DNA of 64,000 nucleotides from Pseudomonas viridiflava (GTDB taxonomy: Bacteria; Pseudomonadota; Gammaproteobacteria; Pseudomonadales; Pseudomonadaceae), in assembly GCF_900582625.1 (NCBI RefSeq), contig NZ_UTIQ01000001.1:434001-498000 (forward strand). Direction: 5' to 3'. The translations under genes were made by a program, and so were the position numbers. Shown here one piece after another: positions 15,207 to 23,264 of the stretch. The notes below the pieces were generated by a model, which worked only from the letters and a program-made list of their open reading frames with translations, was not told where the DNA came from and did no database searches. How positions within the stretch are numbered: position 1 is the first letter of the stretch; every line of letters starts with the position of its first letter.

Positions 15207-16717
15207 GGGCTGGGGGCTTCGGCGGAGTTGGAGACGTCGGCGGGTTCGTCCGCGTCGTCGAACTGAGGCAATCCAGCGGCACGCTCGAGCAAATCACTCG
15301 GCAAACTTTTGCTTGCCCGCGCGCCTAGCAATTTGAGGTTCTCCACGCGGCTGATGATGTTGCCGCGACCATCGGCAAGCTTGTTGCGCGCGGCGGCGTA
15401 GGCTTTGTCGAGCTGGCTCAAGCGGCTGCCCACTTCATCCAGATCCACGATAAAGGCCACGAACTTGTCGTACAGCGCGCCGGCACGCTCAGCAATTTCG
15501 CGCGCGTTCTGGCTTTGCCGTTCTTGGCGCCAGAGGCTGTCGATTACCCGCAACGTCGCCAGCAATGTCGTGGGGCTGACGATGACGATGTTCTGCTCGA
15601 ACGCTTCCTGAAACAGCCCCGGATCGGCCTGCAAAGCGGCGGCGAAAGCGGCTTCAATCGGTACGAAAAGCAGCACGAAATCCAGACTGTGCAGCCCTTC
15701 CAGACGCTGATAATCCTTCAGCGACAACCCTTTCAAATGCCCCCGCAGCGACAGCACATGCTGCTTCAGAGCGTGCTGACGCGCCGCGTCGTTTTCAGCC
15801 ACCACATAGTGTTGGTAGGCGGTGAGGCTGACCTTGGCGTCCACCACCACCTGCCGCTCGCCCGGCAACTGAATCAGCACATCCGGCTGAAAGCGTGCGC
15901 CGTCTTGCCCCTTGAGGCTGACCTGGGTTTGGTACTCACGGCCCTTCTCCAGGCCGGCGTGTTCCAGCACCCGTTCCAGCACCAACTCACCCCAATTGCC
16001 TTGGGCTTTCTGGCCTTGCAGCGCGCGCGTGAGGTTGGTGGCTTCGTCGCCGAGGCGCTGGTTCAGCAGCTGCAAGCGCTCCAACTCCTTGCTCAGGGAG
16101 AACCGCTCGCGGGCTTCTTGTTGGTAGCTCTCTTCCACGCGTTTTTCGAAGGACTGGATGCGTTCTTTCAGCGGGTCGAGCAACTGGCCCAGGCGCTGCT
16201 GACTGGTTTCGGCGAAGCGCTGCTCGCGCTCGTCGAAGATCTTTCCCGCGAGCTCTGCAAACTGCGCGCGCAACTCATCGCGCGAACCTTGCAGGTCGTT
16301 AAGCCGCTGCTGATGGCTGTCGTGTTGTTCGCGAAGTTCGGCGCTGAGGCTGGCGCGCTCGGCCGACAGCTGACGCAGCTCCGCTTCCTTCAGTTCGCGC
16401 TCGCTTCGCCACTCTTGTGCAGCTTCGCGGGCACGGCTGCGTTCGCTTTGCAGCAAATCGGTTTCACGGCGCAGTGCCGCCAGCTCGGCCTGTTGCTCGG
16501 CTTTGGTTTCAATGAGATCGGCGATGTCGTTGCGGTAGCCATCGAGCTGCGCGGCCAAACCATCCTGGGCCAGTTGCGCCGTGCTCAGGCGCTCGTCCAG
16601 CAGCGCCACCTGCGATTGCGCTTGCGCGAGGCGCCGCTGCTGTTGCCAGAGCAGCGCCAACAACGGCACGGCGGCGGCGGCCAAACCAATTAACAGAGTG
16701 GGCACATCGATAGGCAT
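15203..16717 (-). CDS. rmuC: DNA recombination protein RmuC
   Basis: The 504-residue protein has an N-terminal membrane anchor (PTLLIGLAAAAVPLLALLW), a long coiled coil at about 30-220 (rich in E, Q, R and L), and the RmuC nuclease-like domain at about 230-450. That domain contains GNWGELVLERVLEHAGLEKG, QPDVLIQLPGERQVVVDAKV and VLLFVPIEAAF; the D...DAK pattern fits a PD-(D/E)XK core. RmuC limits inversions at short repeats. The start MPIDVPTLLIG is the only sensible one. A small Sel1 gene lies about 90 bases upstream on the same strand. Confidence 0.95.
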   Translation of the reverse strand: MPIDVPTLLIGLAAAAVPLLALLWQQQRRLAQAQSQVALLDERLSTAQLAQDGLAAQLDGYRNDIADLIETKAEQQAELAALRRETDLLQSERSRAREAAQEWRSERELKEAELRQLSAERASLSAELREQHDSHQQRLNDLQGSRDELRAQFAELAGKIFDEREQRFAETSQQRLGQLLDPLKERIQSFEKRVEESYQQEARERFSLSKELERLQLLNQRLGDEATNLTRALQGQKAQGNWGELVLERVLEHAGLEKGREYQTQVSLKGQDGARFQPDVLIQLPGERQVVVDAKVSLTAYQHYVVAENDAARQHALKQHVLSLRGHLKGLSLKDYQRLEGLHSLDFVLLFVPIEAAFAAALQADPGLFQEAFEQNIVIVSPTTLLATLRVIDSLWRQERQSQNAREIAERAGALYDKFVAFIVDLDEVGSRLSQLDKAYAAARNKLADGRGNIISRVENLKLLGARASKSLPSDLLERAAGLPQFDDADEPADVSNSAEAPSP

Positions 16718-16804
16718 GAAAGGCTCCGCGCGAGAATGGCGGGCAGTATAACCAGGGTTCCAGACGGCGGATCAGGGCGCGCGAGCAAGAGGCGACGCGC
16801 TTTA

Positions 16805-17212
16805 TTAAGCGCTCGGCAGGGCCTGCAAACGCGTGACCGCTTCCTCGCAGCCTTGCGCAGCGGCCATTTCCAACCAGTGCCGGGCTTCGGCCAAATCGAA
16901 ATGACGCGGCAAGCTATACAAGCGGCCCAGCTCCAGCTGAGCGCGCGGGTCATGGGCGCGCCCGGCTTGGCGCAACAGCTCAAAGCCAATGCGGCGGTCA
17001 CGGGCATTGCCGCAATCACGGCACAGCAACTCACCCAACCGCGTTTGTGCAACCACAACGCCTTGGCGCGCCGGTTGTTTAAGCAGCCGGCCGGCAAACT
17101 GTTTGGTGCTGACACGGCGCCCCAAGCGGGGACTGTCCAATAGCCATAAGGCAACCCGCAGCGGGAAACGCGGTGCGGTCTGAGGAACGGCAGATGTGGA
17201 ATTGCGCGGCAT
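16805..17212 (-). CDS. Small Sel1-repeat protein
   Basis: A 135-residue protein with one to two Sel1 repeats in the second half (GFELLRQAGRAHDPRAQLELGRLYSLPRHFDLAEARHWL...AAAQG, given here in parts). Two cysteines (LLCRDCG) lie just before them. It has no signal peptide. The ATG at 17212 is used; an in-frame TTG four codons upstream is an alternative. It is probably cotranscribed with rmuC, 87 bases downstream. A partner protein cannot be named. A DnaA-box-like inverted repeat lies about 110 bases upstream. Confidence 0.75.
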   Translation of the reverse strand: MPRNSTSAVPQTAPRFPLRVALWLLDSPRLGRRVSTKQFAGRLLKQPARQGVVVAQTRLGELLCRDCGNARDRRIGFELLRQAGRAHDPRAQLELGRLYSLPRHFDLAEARHWLEMAAAQGCEEAVTRLQALPSA

Positions 17213-17318
17213 AAAGATCGGCAACGGCGACGGAGGGCGGCCACTCTACTCCGATTTTTATGTCAGTAAAGTCTTGCAAAAAACCGGCACCCGCGATCTA
17301 GAGCAAGCGCTTGGGACA

Positions 17319-17339
17319 ATCCACAGAACCTGTGGATAA
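17319..17339. repeat. DnaA-box-like inverted repeat, second copy
   Basis: ATCCACAG-AAC-CTGTGGAT is a perfect inverted repeat. The right arm extends to TGTGGATAA (17331-17339), an exact DnaA box on the minus strand. GTGGGTAAC, GCAAGCC and GCGGGGCT follow, matching the order of blocks after the repeat at 2436. Confidence 0.65.
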
Positions 17340-17815
17340 CTCAGTGGGTAACTTGGGAGCAAGCCTCGCCAAGGCCGATGATGCGGGGCTCGAAGTCGAA
17401 TTGATGATTTTTTCACCAACTGAAAAAACCTATATTTTTCATTGACTTAATGAGCGCCGGAAAAAACTTGAACGCCCTTATAGGATTTTGCGCGTCCTGG
17501 AAAGTGCCGCTTCGCAATTGTGCACAAGTTTTGACGCTCGCTTGCTTGGCGCCCTTTTTCAGGGCGCCGAAGTGCCAAAAATAGCTAAAACGCCAGGTAG
17601 TTTTCCTACAGCATTCGCTGGAACCCACGGAACTACTGCGCCCGCGCTTGGTCGCCGGCGAAAGGGCTGACATACAAGCATCATGAAAATTTGCTAGCCG
17701 CTTCCACGGCGACGCCAGCAAAGCGGTTTTCAAGGTGGCATTGCGCCAGACAAAGGCTGCGCTAAAGCTGTGCGCACGGCGCAAAAGGCCAGCATGACGA
17801 CGACGAGAATCCGGG

Positions 17816-17844
17816 TTGTGGCTGATCGGATCGCTGCCTATAGT
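17816..17844 (+). promoter_or_regulatory. Probable sigma-70 promoter of dcyD
   Basis: TTGTGG, a 17-base spacer and TATAGT stand 36 bases before the dcyD start. This is the best match in the region. Confidence 0.6.
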
Positions 17845-17880
17845 CCTCTGCTTCCCGCTCCCGATTGCTGACCGGACACC

Positions 17881-18888
17881 ATGATTAGCCACCGCCTCGA
17901 AGCCGTTGCCCGCCTACCGTTATTCACCGCCCCCACCCCGCTTGAACACCTGCCGCGCCTCTCGGCCACATTGGGTCGCGAGGTGTATATCAAGCGCGAC
18001 GACACCACGCAGTTCGCCCTGGGCGGCAATAAAGTGCGCAAGCTCGAATACTTGCTGGCCGATGCCCTGCACAAGGGCGCCGATACGCTGGTAACGGCCG
18101 GGGCGATTCAATCGAATCACGTTCGCCAGACGTCTGCCGTCGCCGCGCGGCTGGGACTGGGCTGCGTGGCGCTGCTGGAAAATCCGATCGGCACGTCAGA
18201 CGCTAATTACCTGAACAACGGCAATCGCCTGCTGCTGGATTTGTTCGGCGCGCACATCGAGCCCGTCGCTACGCTCGACAACGCTGACGAGCTGCTGCAA
18301 CAAAGCGCTGAACGCCTGCGCCAGCAAGGCAAGCGGCCGTATGTGGTGCCGATTGGTGGCTCCAACGCGCTGGGCGCCTTGGGCTATGTGCGCGCGGGTC
18401 TGGAATTGGCCGAGCAAATCGAAGCCAGCGGCGTCACCTTCTCCGCCGTGGTGCTGGCCTCCGGTAGCGCCGGCACGCACAGTGGACTGGCGTTGGCCCT
18501 GGCGGAGCGTTTGCCTGCCTTGCCGGTGATTGGCGTAACGGTGTCGCGCCCCGTTGCCACCCAATTTCCCAAGGTGCAAAGCCTGGCCGAACGCACTGCC
18601 GAGTTGCTCGGTATCAGTCTGCCGGCGGCGTTCAAAGTAAACCTGTGGGATGAGTATTTCGGGCCCCGCTACGGCGAGGCCAATGCCGGTACGCTGGCCG
18701 CGATCAGGCTGCTAGCCAGTCAGGAAGGCGTGTTGCTCGACCCGGTTTACACCGGCAAGGCGTTTGCCGGTCTGCTGGATGGCATTTCCACGCAACGTTT
18801 TGACGGTGACGGCCCTCTACTGTTTCTGCACACGGGCGGCGCACCCGCGCTATTCGCGTATCAGCCTGCCGGAGCAACGCACGGCTAA
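17881..18888 (+). CDS. dcyD: D-cysteine desulfhydrase
   Basis: A 335-residue PLP enzyme of the ACC deaminase/D-cysteine desulfhydrase family. It has the PLP lysine in [10 protein letters not shown] (about residue 52), the [18 protein letters not shown] block, and the phosphate-binding [10 protein letters not shown] loop (about 197). It converts D-cysteine to pyruvate, sulfide and ammonia in the cytoplasm. The three cystine-transport genes follow, as in E. coli (dcyD-tcyLN cluster), which favours D-cysteine over ACC as substrate. A sigma-70-like promoter lies upstream. 138 bases separate it from tcyJ, so tcyJ may have its own promoter. Confidence 0.93.
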   Translation: MISHRLEAVARLPLFTAPTPLEHLPRLSATLGREVYIKRDDTTQFALGGNKVRKLEYLLADALHKGADTLVTAGAIQSNHVRQTSAVAARLGLGCVALLENPIGTSDANYLNNGNRLLLDLFGAHIEPVATLDNADELLQQSAERLRQQGKRPYVVPIGGSNALGALGYVRAGLELAEQIEASGVTFSAVVLASGSAGTHSGLALALAERLPALPVIGVTVSRPVATQFPKVQSLAERTAELLGISLPAAFKVNLWDEYFGPRYGEANAGTLAAIRLLASQEGVLLDPVYTGKAFAGLLDGISTQRFDGDGPLLFLHTGGAPALFAYQPAGATHG

Positions 18889-19026
18889 GCACAACCGAAA
18901 ATCAGGGCCGCGTCGCTTATTCTCCAAAGTGCGGCAGATCTACTTTTTTATTATTTAAATGCATAGTATTTTTCGCTCTATAGTTATCCCCACTTCACGC
19001 CACTCACCGGTAACAGGGACTCTGCT

Positions 19027-19827
19027 ATGACCATTTCCGCATTGCGCCGCACCTTCATTCTCGGCGGCTTGAGCTTGATGCTCGGGGCCAGTTTTATCGG
19101 CACTAGCCAAGCTGCCGACGACCTGCTTCAAACCATCCAGAAAAAAGGCACCATTCAGATTGGTTTGGAAGGCACCTACCCACCGTTCAACTTTCAGGAC
19201 GAGAGCGGCAAGCTGACCGGCTTTGAAGTGGAATTCGCCGAAGCAGTGGCCAAGGAGCTGGGCGTGAAAGCCGAGTTCCAGCCCACCAAGTGGGACGGCA
19301 TTCTCGCGGCGCTGGAATCCAAGCGTCTGGACATCGTGGTCAACCAGGTGACCATCTCGGAAGAGCGCAAGAAGAAGTACGACTTTTCCAGCCCGTACAC
19401 CGTCTCCGGCATTCAGGTGCTGACGCGCAAAGGTCAGGAAGGCAGCTTCTCCAAGCCGACCGATCTGAACGGCAAAAAAGTCGGCGTGGTGCTGGGCACC
19501 AACTACGAGCAATGGCTGAAAGAGAACGTGCCGCAAGCTGACATCCGCACCTATGACGACGATGCCAGCCGTAACCAAGACGTGCGCGTGGGCCGTTTGG
19601 ACGCGATTCTCGGCGACCGCCTGGCCGCGTTTGAACTGATCGAAAAAACCGGTGACACCCTGGCCGTTGCCGGCAAGCCGTTCGCCCCGCAGGAAGCCGG
19701 CATCGCCCTGCGTAAAGGCAACCCGCAACTGCTCGCCGCCATCGACAAAGCCATCGCTAAACTGCGTGCCGACGGCACCTTGCAGAAGCTTTCAGTGAAA
19801 TGGTTCAAGGCCGACGTAACCCAATGA
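19027..19827 (+). CDS. tcyJ: Cystine ABC transporter substrate-binding protein
   Basis: The 266-residue periplasmic protein has a signal peptide (cleavage near SQAADDLL, about residue 29) and the family 3 solute-binding fold with the signature GFEVEFAEAVAKELGVK. It matches FliY/TcyJ, which binds L-cystine and related sulfur amino acids. The permease gene starts 13 bases later. In front of the gene is an AT-rich stretch (18940-18980), where CysB-type control would be expected, but I see no clear site. Its position after dcyD supports the cystine assignment. Confidence 0.94.
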   Translation: MTISALRRTFILGGLSLMLGASFIGTSQAADDLLQTIQKKGTIQIGLEGTYPPFNFQDESGKLTGFEVEFAEAVAKELGVKAEFQPTKWDGILAALESKRLDIVVNQVTISEERKKKYDFSSPYTVSGIQVLTRKGQEGSFSKPTDLNGKKVGVVLGTNYEQWLKENVPQADIRTYDDDASRNQDVRVGRLDAILGDRLAAFELIEKTGDTLAVAGKPFAPQEAGIALRKGNPQLLAAIDKAIAKLRADGTLQKLSVKWFKADVTQ

Positions 19828-19840
19828 TCGACGCCCAATA

Positions 19841-20506
19841 ATGGAACAAAGCCTACAACTGGCGCTGAACTCGGCGCCCTTTCTGCTCAAGGGCGCGATG
19901 TACACCATCGTGCTGAGCCTGGGCGGCATGTTTTTCGGCCTGCTGCTGGGCTTCGGCCTGGCGCTGATGCGCTTGTCGGCATTGCGGCTGCTGAGTTGGA
20001 CGTCGCGCATCTACGTGTCGTTCTTTCGCGGCACGCCGCTGCTGGTGCAGCTGTTCATGATCTATTACGGCCTGCCGCAGTTGGGTATCCAATTGGACCC
20101 ACTGCCGGCAGCGCTTGTGGGTTTCTCGCTGAATATGGCCGCGTACGTCTGCGAAATTTTGCGTGCGGCCATCAGCTCTATCGACAAAGGCCAATGGGAA
20201 GCTGCCGCGAGTATCGGCATGACCCGCGCTCAAACGTTGCGTCGCGCCATCCTTCCTCAAGCCGCGCGTACGGCTCTCCCGCCGTTGGGCAACAGTTTCA
20301 TTTCGCTGGTGAAAGACACGGCGTTGGCCGCAACCATCCAAGTGCCGGAGCTGTTCCGTCAGGCGCAATTGATTACCGCGCGAACCTTCGAAATCTTCAC
20401 GATGTACTTGGCCGCCGCGTTGATTTATTGGCTGCTGGCCACCGCCCTGGCGACGCTGCAAAACCATCTGGAAGCGCGGGTCAACCGCCACAACCATGAG
20501 CCATGA
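19841..20506 (+). CDS. tcyL: Cystine ABC transporter permease
   Basis: The 221-residue inner-membrane permease has about five helices and the family motif EAAASIGMTRAQTLRRAILPQA (here split) around residues 125-145, the EAA loop that contacts the ATPase. It belongs to the polar amino acid HisM/GlnP family and resembles YecS/TcyL. The start is ATG 19841, 13 bases after tcyJ. Its last 11 bases overlap the ATPase gene, so the three transporter genes form one translationally coupled unit. Confidence 0.94.
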   Translation: MEQSLQLALNSAPFLLKGAMYTIVLSLGGMFFGLLLGFGLALMRLSALRLLSWTSRIYVSFFRGTPLLVQLFMIYYGLPQLGIQLDPLPAALVGFSLNMAAYVCEILRAAISSIDKGQWEAAASIGMTRAQTLRRAILPQAARTALPPLGNSFISLVKDTALAATIQVPELFRQAQLITARTFEIFTMYLAAALIYWLLATALATLQNHLEARVNRHNHEP

Positions 20507-21284
20507 CAGACCGATGATTGAAGTCCGTGCGCTGACAAAAGTGTTCAACGGCCAGACGGTGCTCAAAGGCATTGATCTGGATGTGGCCACGGGCGAAGTG
20601 GTGGCCATTATCGGCCCCAGCGGCTCGGGTAAAACCACGCTGCTGCGCTGCCTCAATCTGCTCGAAGAACCGGACAGCGGCAGCATTCGTGTTGGCGATA
20701 TGTTTATCGATGCGAGCAAGCTGTTGGCCAAACAAAAGGAGCTGATTCGCAGCCTGCGTCAGCGCGTTGGTTTCGTGTTCCAGAATTTCAATTTGTTTCC
20801 CCATCGCACAGCGCTGGAAAACATTATCGAAGGGCCGCTGGTGGTGAAAAAAGAAGCGCGCGCCACCGCGGTTGAACGGGCCCGCGCGCTGCTGGCGAAG
20901 GTCGGTTTGGCGGGCAAGGAGGATGCGTATCCCCGGCGCTTGTCAGGCGGCCAGCAGCAACGCGTGGCCATCGCCAGGGCCCTGGCCATGCAGCCCGACG
21001 TGATTCTGTTCGACGAACCAACCTCGGCGCTCGACCCGGAATTGGTCGGCGAAGTGCTGGCAACTATTCGCGGTCTGGCCCAAGAAAATCGCACGATGAT
21101 CATCGTCACCCACGAGATGAGTTTCGCTCGCGACGTAGCCAATCGCGTGGTGTTTATCGACCAGGGCGTGATCGTCGAACAGGGCGAAGCCAAGGCATTA
21201 TTTGCCAACCCGCGCGAGGTGCGGACGCAGCAATTTTTAAGCAAATTTTCTGAAAGCAACGACGTCGCCGACTACGTCATTTAG
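20496..21284 (+). CDS. tcyN: Cystine ABC transporter ATP-binding protein
   Basis: The 262-residue ATPase has Walker A GPSGSGKTT (about 44-52), the signature LSGGQQQRVAIARALAM, Walker B VILFDEPTSALDPE and the switch His in VTHEMSFA. It energises cystine import with TcyJ and TcyL. It resembles YecC/TcyN. The start at 20496 overlaps the tcyL end by 11 bases; an ATG six codons later (MIEVRALTK) would nearly abut the stop and is possible. No clear terminator is seen before the cold-shock gene 200 bases away. Confidence 0.94.
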   Translation: MSHDRPMIEVRALTKVFNGQTVLKGIDLDVATGEVVAIIGPSGSGKTTLLRCLNLLEEPDSGSIRVGDMFIDASKLLAKQKELIRSLRQRVGFVFQNFNLFPHRTALENIIEGPLVVKKEARATAVERARALLAKVGLAGKEDAYPRRLSGGQQQRVAIARALAMQPDVILFDEPTSALDPELVGEVLATIRGLAQENRTMIIVTHEMSFARDVANRVVFIDQGVIVEQGEAKALFANPREVRTQQFLSKFSESNDVADYVI

Positions 21285-21485
21285 CCAGTAAATACAGGGT
21301 GATTTTCGGCGATGCGAAGGGCTCGCACTCGGTGAATAAACCTTGTATGGTGTCGCCACTGTGCTGCTTGTGTCACCGTGAATCGCAATGGAAGCTAGCT
21401 CTTGCTCCACGACTCCTTTTACTCTTTGCACTCAGTCCGAACCTGGTCTCACGACCTCAGTTAACTTTGTTCAAGGAGCTACACC

Positions 21486-21698
21486 ATGTCCAATCGCCAA
21501 GCGGGTACCGTTAAGTGGTTCAACGATGAAAAAGGCTACGGCTTCATCACTCCACAATCGGGCGGCGACGATCTTTTCGTACACTTCAAAGCTATCCAAA
21601 GCGATGGTTTCAAAAGCCTGAAAGAAGGCCAGTCGGTTACTTTCGTAGCCGCTAAAGGCCAGAAAGGCATGCAAGCTGAAGAAGTTCAGGTTGCCTAA
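21486..21698 (+). CDS. capB: Cold-shock protein, CspA family
   Basis: A 70-residue single cold-shock domain with both RNA-binding motifs: [12 protein letters not shown] (RNP1) and DDLFVHF (RNP2). It is an RNA/ssDNA-binding chaperone of the cytoplasm. The start follows CAAGGAGCTACACC. The gene has a leader of up to about 200 bases after tcyN, in keeping with the long 5' UTRs of cold-shock genes, and a strong terminator of its own. In P. aeruginosa the homologue (capB) lies in the rdgC region, several kb from its position here. Paralogues make the exact symbol uncertain. Confidence 0.92.
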   Translation: MSNRQAGTVKWFNDEKGYGFITPQSGGDDLFVHFKAIQSDGFKSLKEGQSVTFVAAKGQKGMQAEEVQVA

Positions 21699-21720
21699 TT
21701 CAGCCCCGCGCTGAATGTAA

Positions 21721-21747
21721 AAAGCCCCACTCCGGTGGGGCTTTTTT
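21721..21747 (+). terminator. Terminator of capB
   Basis: AAGCCCCAC-TCCG-GTGGGGCTT followed by a T-run, 23 bases after the stop. This is a classical Rho-independent terminator. Confidence 0.92.
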
Positions 21748-22255
21748 ATGGGCCATTGTTTGTGCTGGACCTGCGACCGCATACGCCGTTAACGCAACCG
21801 CTGGTCAGACTAGCTGGTCACACCGGCGTTTTTACCGTAGGGTGCCGGCCGGTTAGTACCACGTTTGAAAGTCAATTTACGCCCTCCTCTCCAGCTTTCT
21901 CGCTCTACCGAGCCCAGCTGATGCGAAGTGCCTGATGCCAAGTGACCGCTTTTTCGGCACACCTGGCTGGCCTCCAGATAAAGCTTCACCGCCCTCTCCA
22001 AAGATCGCCGTGCTGCCTCCAACTCTGCAACGCCAATCTGTCGATTGATCAGGACTACCACTGGAAACGCACTGAAAGCGTTCCGTGGCACCTGCCCTCC
22101 GAAGTACCTACCTGCACGATGAGCCCCGCATATTGGCGGAACTTTTAGCGTGCGGTCCTGCTCCGATCAGAGTCATTTGAGCTCGCCCATTTGGCGGCCA
22201 ATATCGGAGTTATTTTATTAGCGGCAAGACGCCGCACGTGTAGGAACATCTAATA
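21748..22255. other. Gap between capB and a small unknown gene
   Basis: About 500 bases. It contains a doubtful minus-strand frame (21810-22091). At 21802-21812 the sequence TGGTCAGACTA fits the TNGTNNNACNA pattern of GntR/FadR-type operators, but no such regulator is near. The ribosome-binding site of the following gene is weak (TAGGAACATC, 22242-22251). Nothing else is clear. Confidence 0.45.
21810..22091 (-). CDS. Doubtful small open frame
   Basis: A 93-codon frame with a GTG start. The middle (VAELEAARRSLERAVKLYL) would make a good amphipathic helix, but the C-terminal third looks random. Codon third positions are not GC-rich like the neighbours, and no good ribosome-binding site is seen. 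I do not recognise it. It is listed only because the gap is otherwise empty. Confidence 0.22.
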   Translation of the reverse strand: MPRNAFSAFPVVVLINRQIGVAELEAARRSLERAVKLYLEASQVCRKSGHLASGTSHQLGSVERESWRGGRKLTFKRGTNRPAPYGKNAGVTS

Positions 22256-22495
22256 ATGATGAATACCCAACCCCAAGTTCAGGATGCAATCAGCACCCTT
22301 CGTAACGCCTTCGCCCCTCTGGCCTGCCACATCCAGGCCGTGCGCAATGGCTGCTTCAGCTTCACCATCGTCAACGAACGCGGCGTGGCCCGTCACTGCG
22401 AACGCCTGTACCCAGAGCAGTATGAAAACGGCTCGTTGCAGCACGTGATCGACCGCACGCGTCAATCGCTGGCAACCAAAGGCCTGGCGGCCTGA
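22256..22495 (+). CDS. Small conserved hypothetical protein (DUF3509-like?)
   Basis: A 79-residue soluble protein (MMNTQPQVQDAISTLRNAF). Its pattern is an N-terminal helix, a beta hairpin with GCFSFTIVNERG, and a C-terminal helix ending in VIDRTRQSLATKG. This layout resembles the short DUF3509-type proteins of pseudomonads, but I cannot confirm the family. The second ATG (one codon later) may be the true start. The gene 54 bases downstream has the same size and layout (helix, DGSVVLTLADS hairpin, helix), so the two may be an operon of distant paralogues. Function unknown. Confidence 0.72.
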   Translation: MMNTQPQVQDAISTLRNAFAPLACHIQAVRNGCFSFTIVNERGVARHCERLYPEQYENGSLQHVIDRTRQSLATKGLAA

Positions 22496-22548
22496 ACCTC
22501 CGCAAAACGGGACGGTCTGAGCTAACTCACCCGCGACGGAGCGCTTAT

Positions 22549-22836
22549 ATGCGTCATGTTAATTTCGACCTGCTCGAGAAAGCCTTCCACCCGCTGCGCC
22601 CTTCACTCGGCCAGCTCCGCCCCGATGGCAGCGTGGTGTTGACCCTCGCCGACAGCAACGATGAAATGGCCTATAGCCGCGTTATCAGTTCGGATGAAGT
22701 GGTCAGCGCCGAGGTGTTTGGCCAGGTGGTTGAAGGCGTACGCCGCGAGCTGTGCGTGCGTGCCGGCTCACTTTCGTCAGAGATGCGCAAGCAGCTGGTG
22801 GATAACGCCGGGGTCATGAGTTACATACCGGCCTGA
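22549..22836 (+). CDS. Small conserved hypothetical protein, possible paralogue of its neighbour
   Basis: A 95-residue protein beginning MRHVNFDLLEKAFHPLRPSL. The central DGSVVLTLADSNDEMAYSR and the helix VFGQVVEGVRRELCVRAG follow the same order of elements as the 79-residue protein just upstream. A short tail ends in VMSYIPA. It is cytoplasmic and of unknown function, perhaps DUF3509-like. The start is the only ATG near the upstream spacing. A strong bidirectional terminator follows 17 bases after the stop, so the two small genes form a unit. Confidence 0.72.
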   Translation: MRHVNFDLLEKAFHPLRPSLGQLRPDGSVVLTLADSNDEMAYSRVISSDEVVSAEVFGQVVEGVRRELCVRAGSLSSEMRKQLVDNAGVMSYIPA

Positions 22837-22852
22837 TTGCCGACAGCGCCAT

Positions 22853-22892
22853 AAAAAAACCGGAGCCTGTTTTCACAGGCTCCGGTTTTTTT
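22853..22892. terminator. Bidirectional terminator
   Basis: CCGGAGCCTGT and its complement pair around a 4-base loop, with A7 before and T7 after. It can end both the small plus-strand operon and the minus-strand lipoprotein genes that converge on it. Confidence 0.92.
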
Positions 22893-22910
22893 ATGGCTAC
22901 GAAATACGCG

Positions 22911-23204
22911 TCAGTGGCAGGTCACCACCAGGCTGCGGTACGCATAGTCGCCTGGCTCCATGCCCAGCACACGGTCATCCGGGGCCGCATCGGCGCGCCC
23001 CTTTTTGCCGACCACGTCATAACCGCTCGGGCAGCTCTGCGTGGCTTTCTCATAGCAGTGTTGCCATTTGAGCGCCTGCCCCGAGCAGTCGATGCTCAGC
23101 GCCTGATCGCCATCCTTGGTAATCGTTGGGTTGACCGTTGCGCAGCCATTCAGCACCAGCAATAACGCAGCGCCACCCAGTAATCCCCAGCCCAACTTAG
23201 CCAT
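22911..23204 (-). CDS. Small Cys-rich lipoprotein (paralogue of the next)
   Basis: A 97-residue lipoprotein with a hydrophobic leader and lipobox LNGC (Cys about residue 20). The mature part has four further cysteines in the order C-SG...W-x-x-C...SC...C-terminal VVTCH. The neighbour at 23265 has the same Cys/Trp pattern, so the two are tandem paralogues with probably two disulfides in the periplasm. The start is ATG 23204, preceded by GGAAGGACT; an ATG four codons upstream is possible. Function unknown. Confidence 0.75.
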   Translation of the reverse strand: MAKLGWGLLGGAALLLVLNGCATVNPTITKDGDQALSIDCSGQALKWQHCYEKATQSCPSGYDVVGKKGRADAAPDDRVLGMEPGDYAYRSLVVTCH

Positions 23205-23264
23205 AGTCCTTCCCATGTGAGCGCTCGGTGAGCTTTTGCAACACCGCAGCCTTTCAATTGACCG

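Larger units (their letters stand above)
17213..17880. other. Long intergenic region between the Sel1 gene and dcyD
   Basis: About 670 bases without a convincing gene; the longest open frame (17413-17892, minus) has no family resemblance. It holds the DnaA-box-like repeat at 17319, an AT-rich island at about 17400-17470 with the palindrome TTTTTTCA-N5-TGAAAAAA (17408-17428), a perfect 8-bp hairpin GGCGCCCT-TTTTC-AGGGCGCC (17548-17568), and the dcyD promoter (17816-17844). Confidence 0.6.

Noticed and set aside
15515..16693. A 392-codon plus-strand frame opposite rmuC
   Set aside because: Low-complexity L/A/Q translation typical of the antisense of a coiled coil; rmuC itself is certain.
17413..17892. 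A 159-codon minus-strand frame upstream of dcyD
   Set aside because: No family likeness, composition unlike the neighbours, and it overlaps the dcyD promoter and start.
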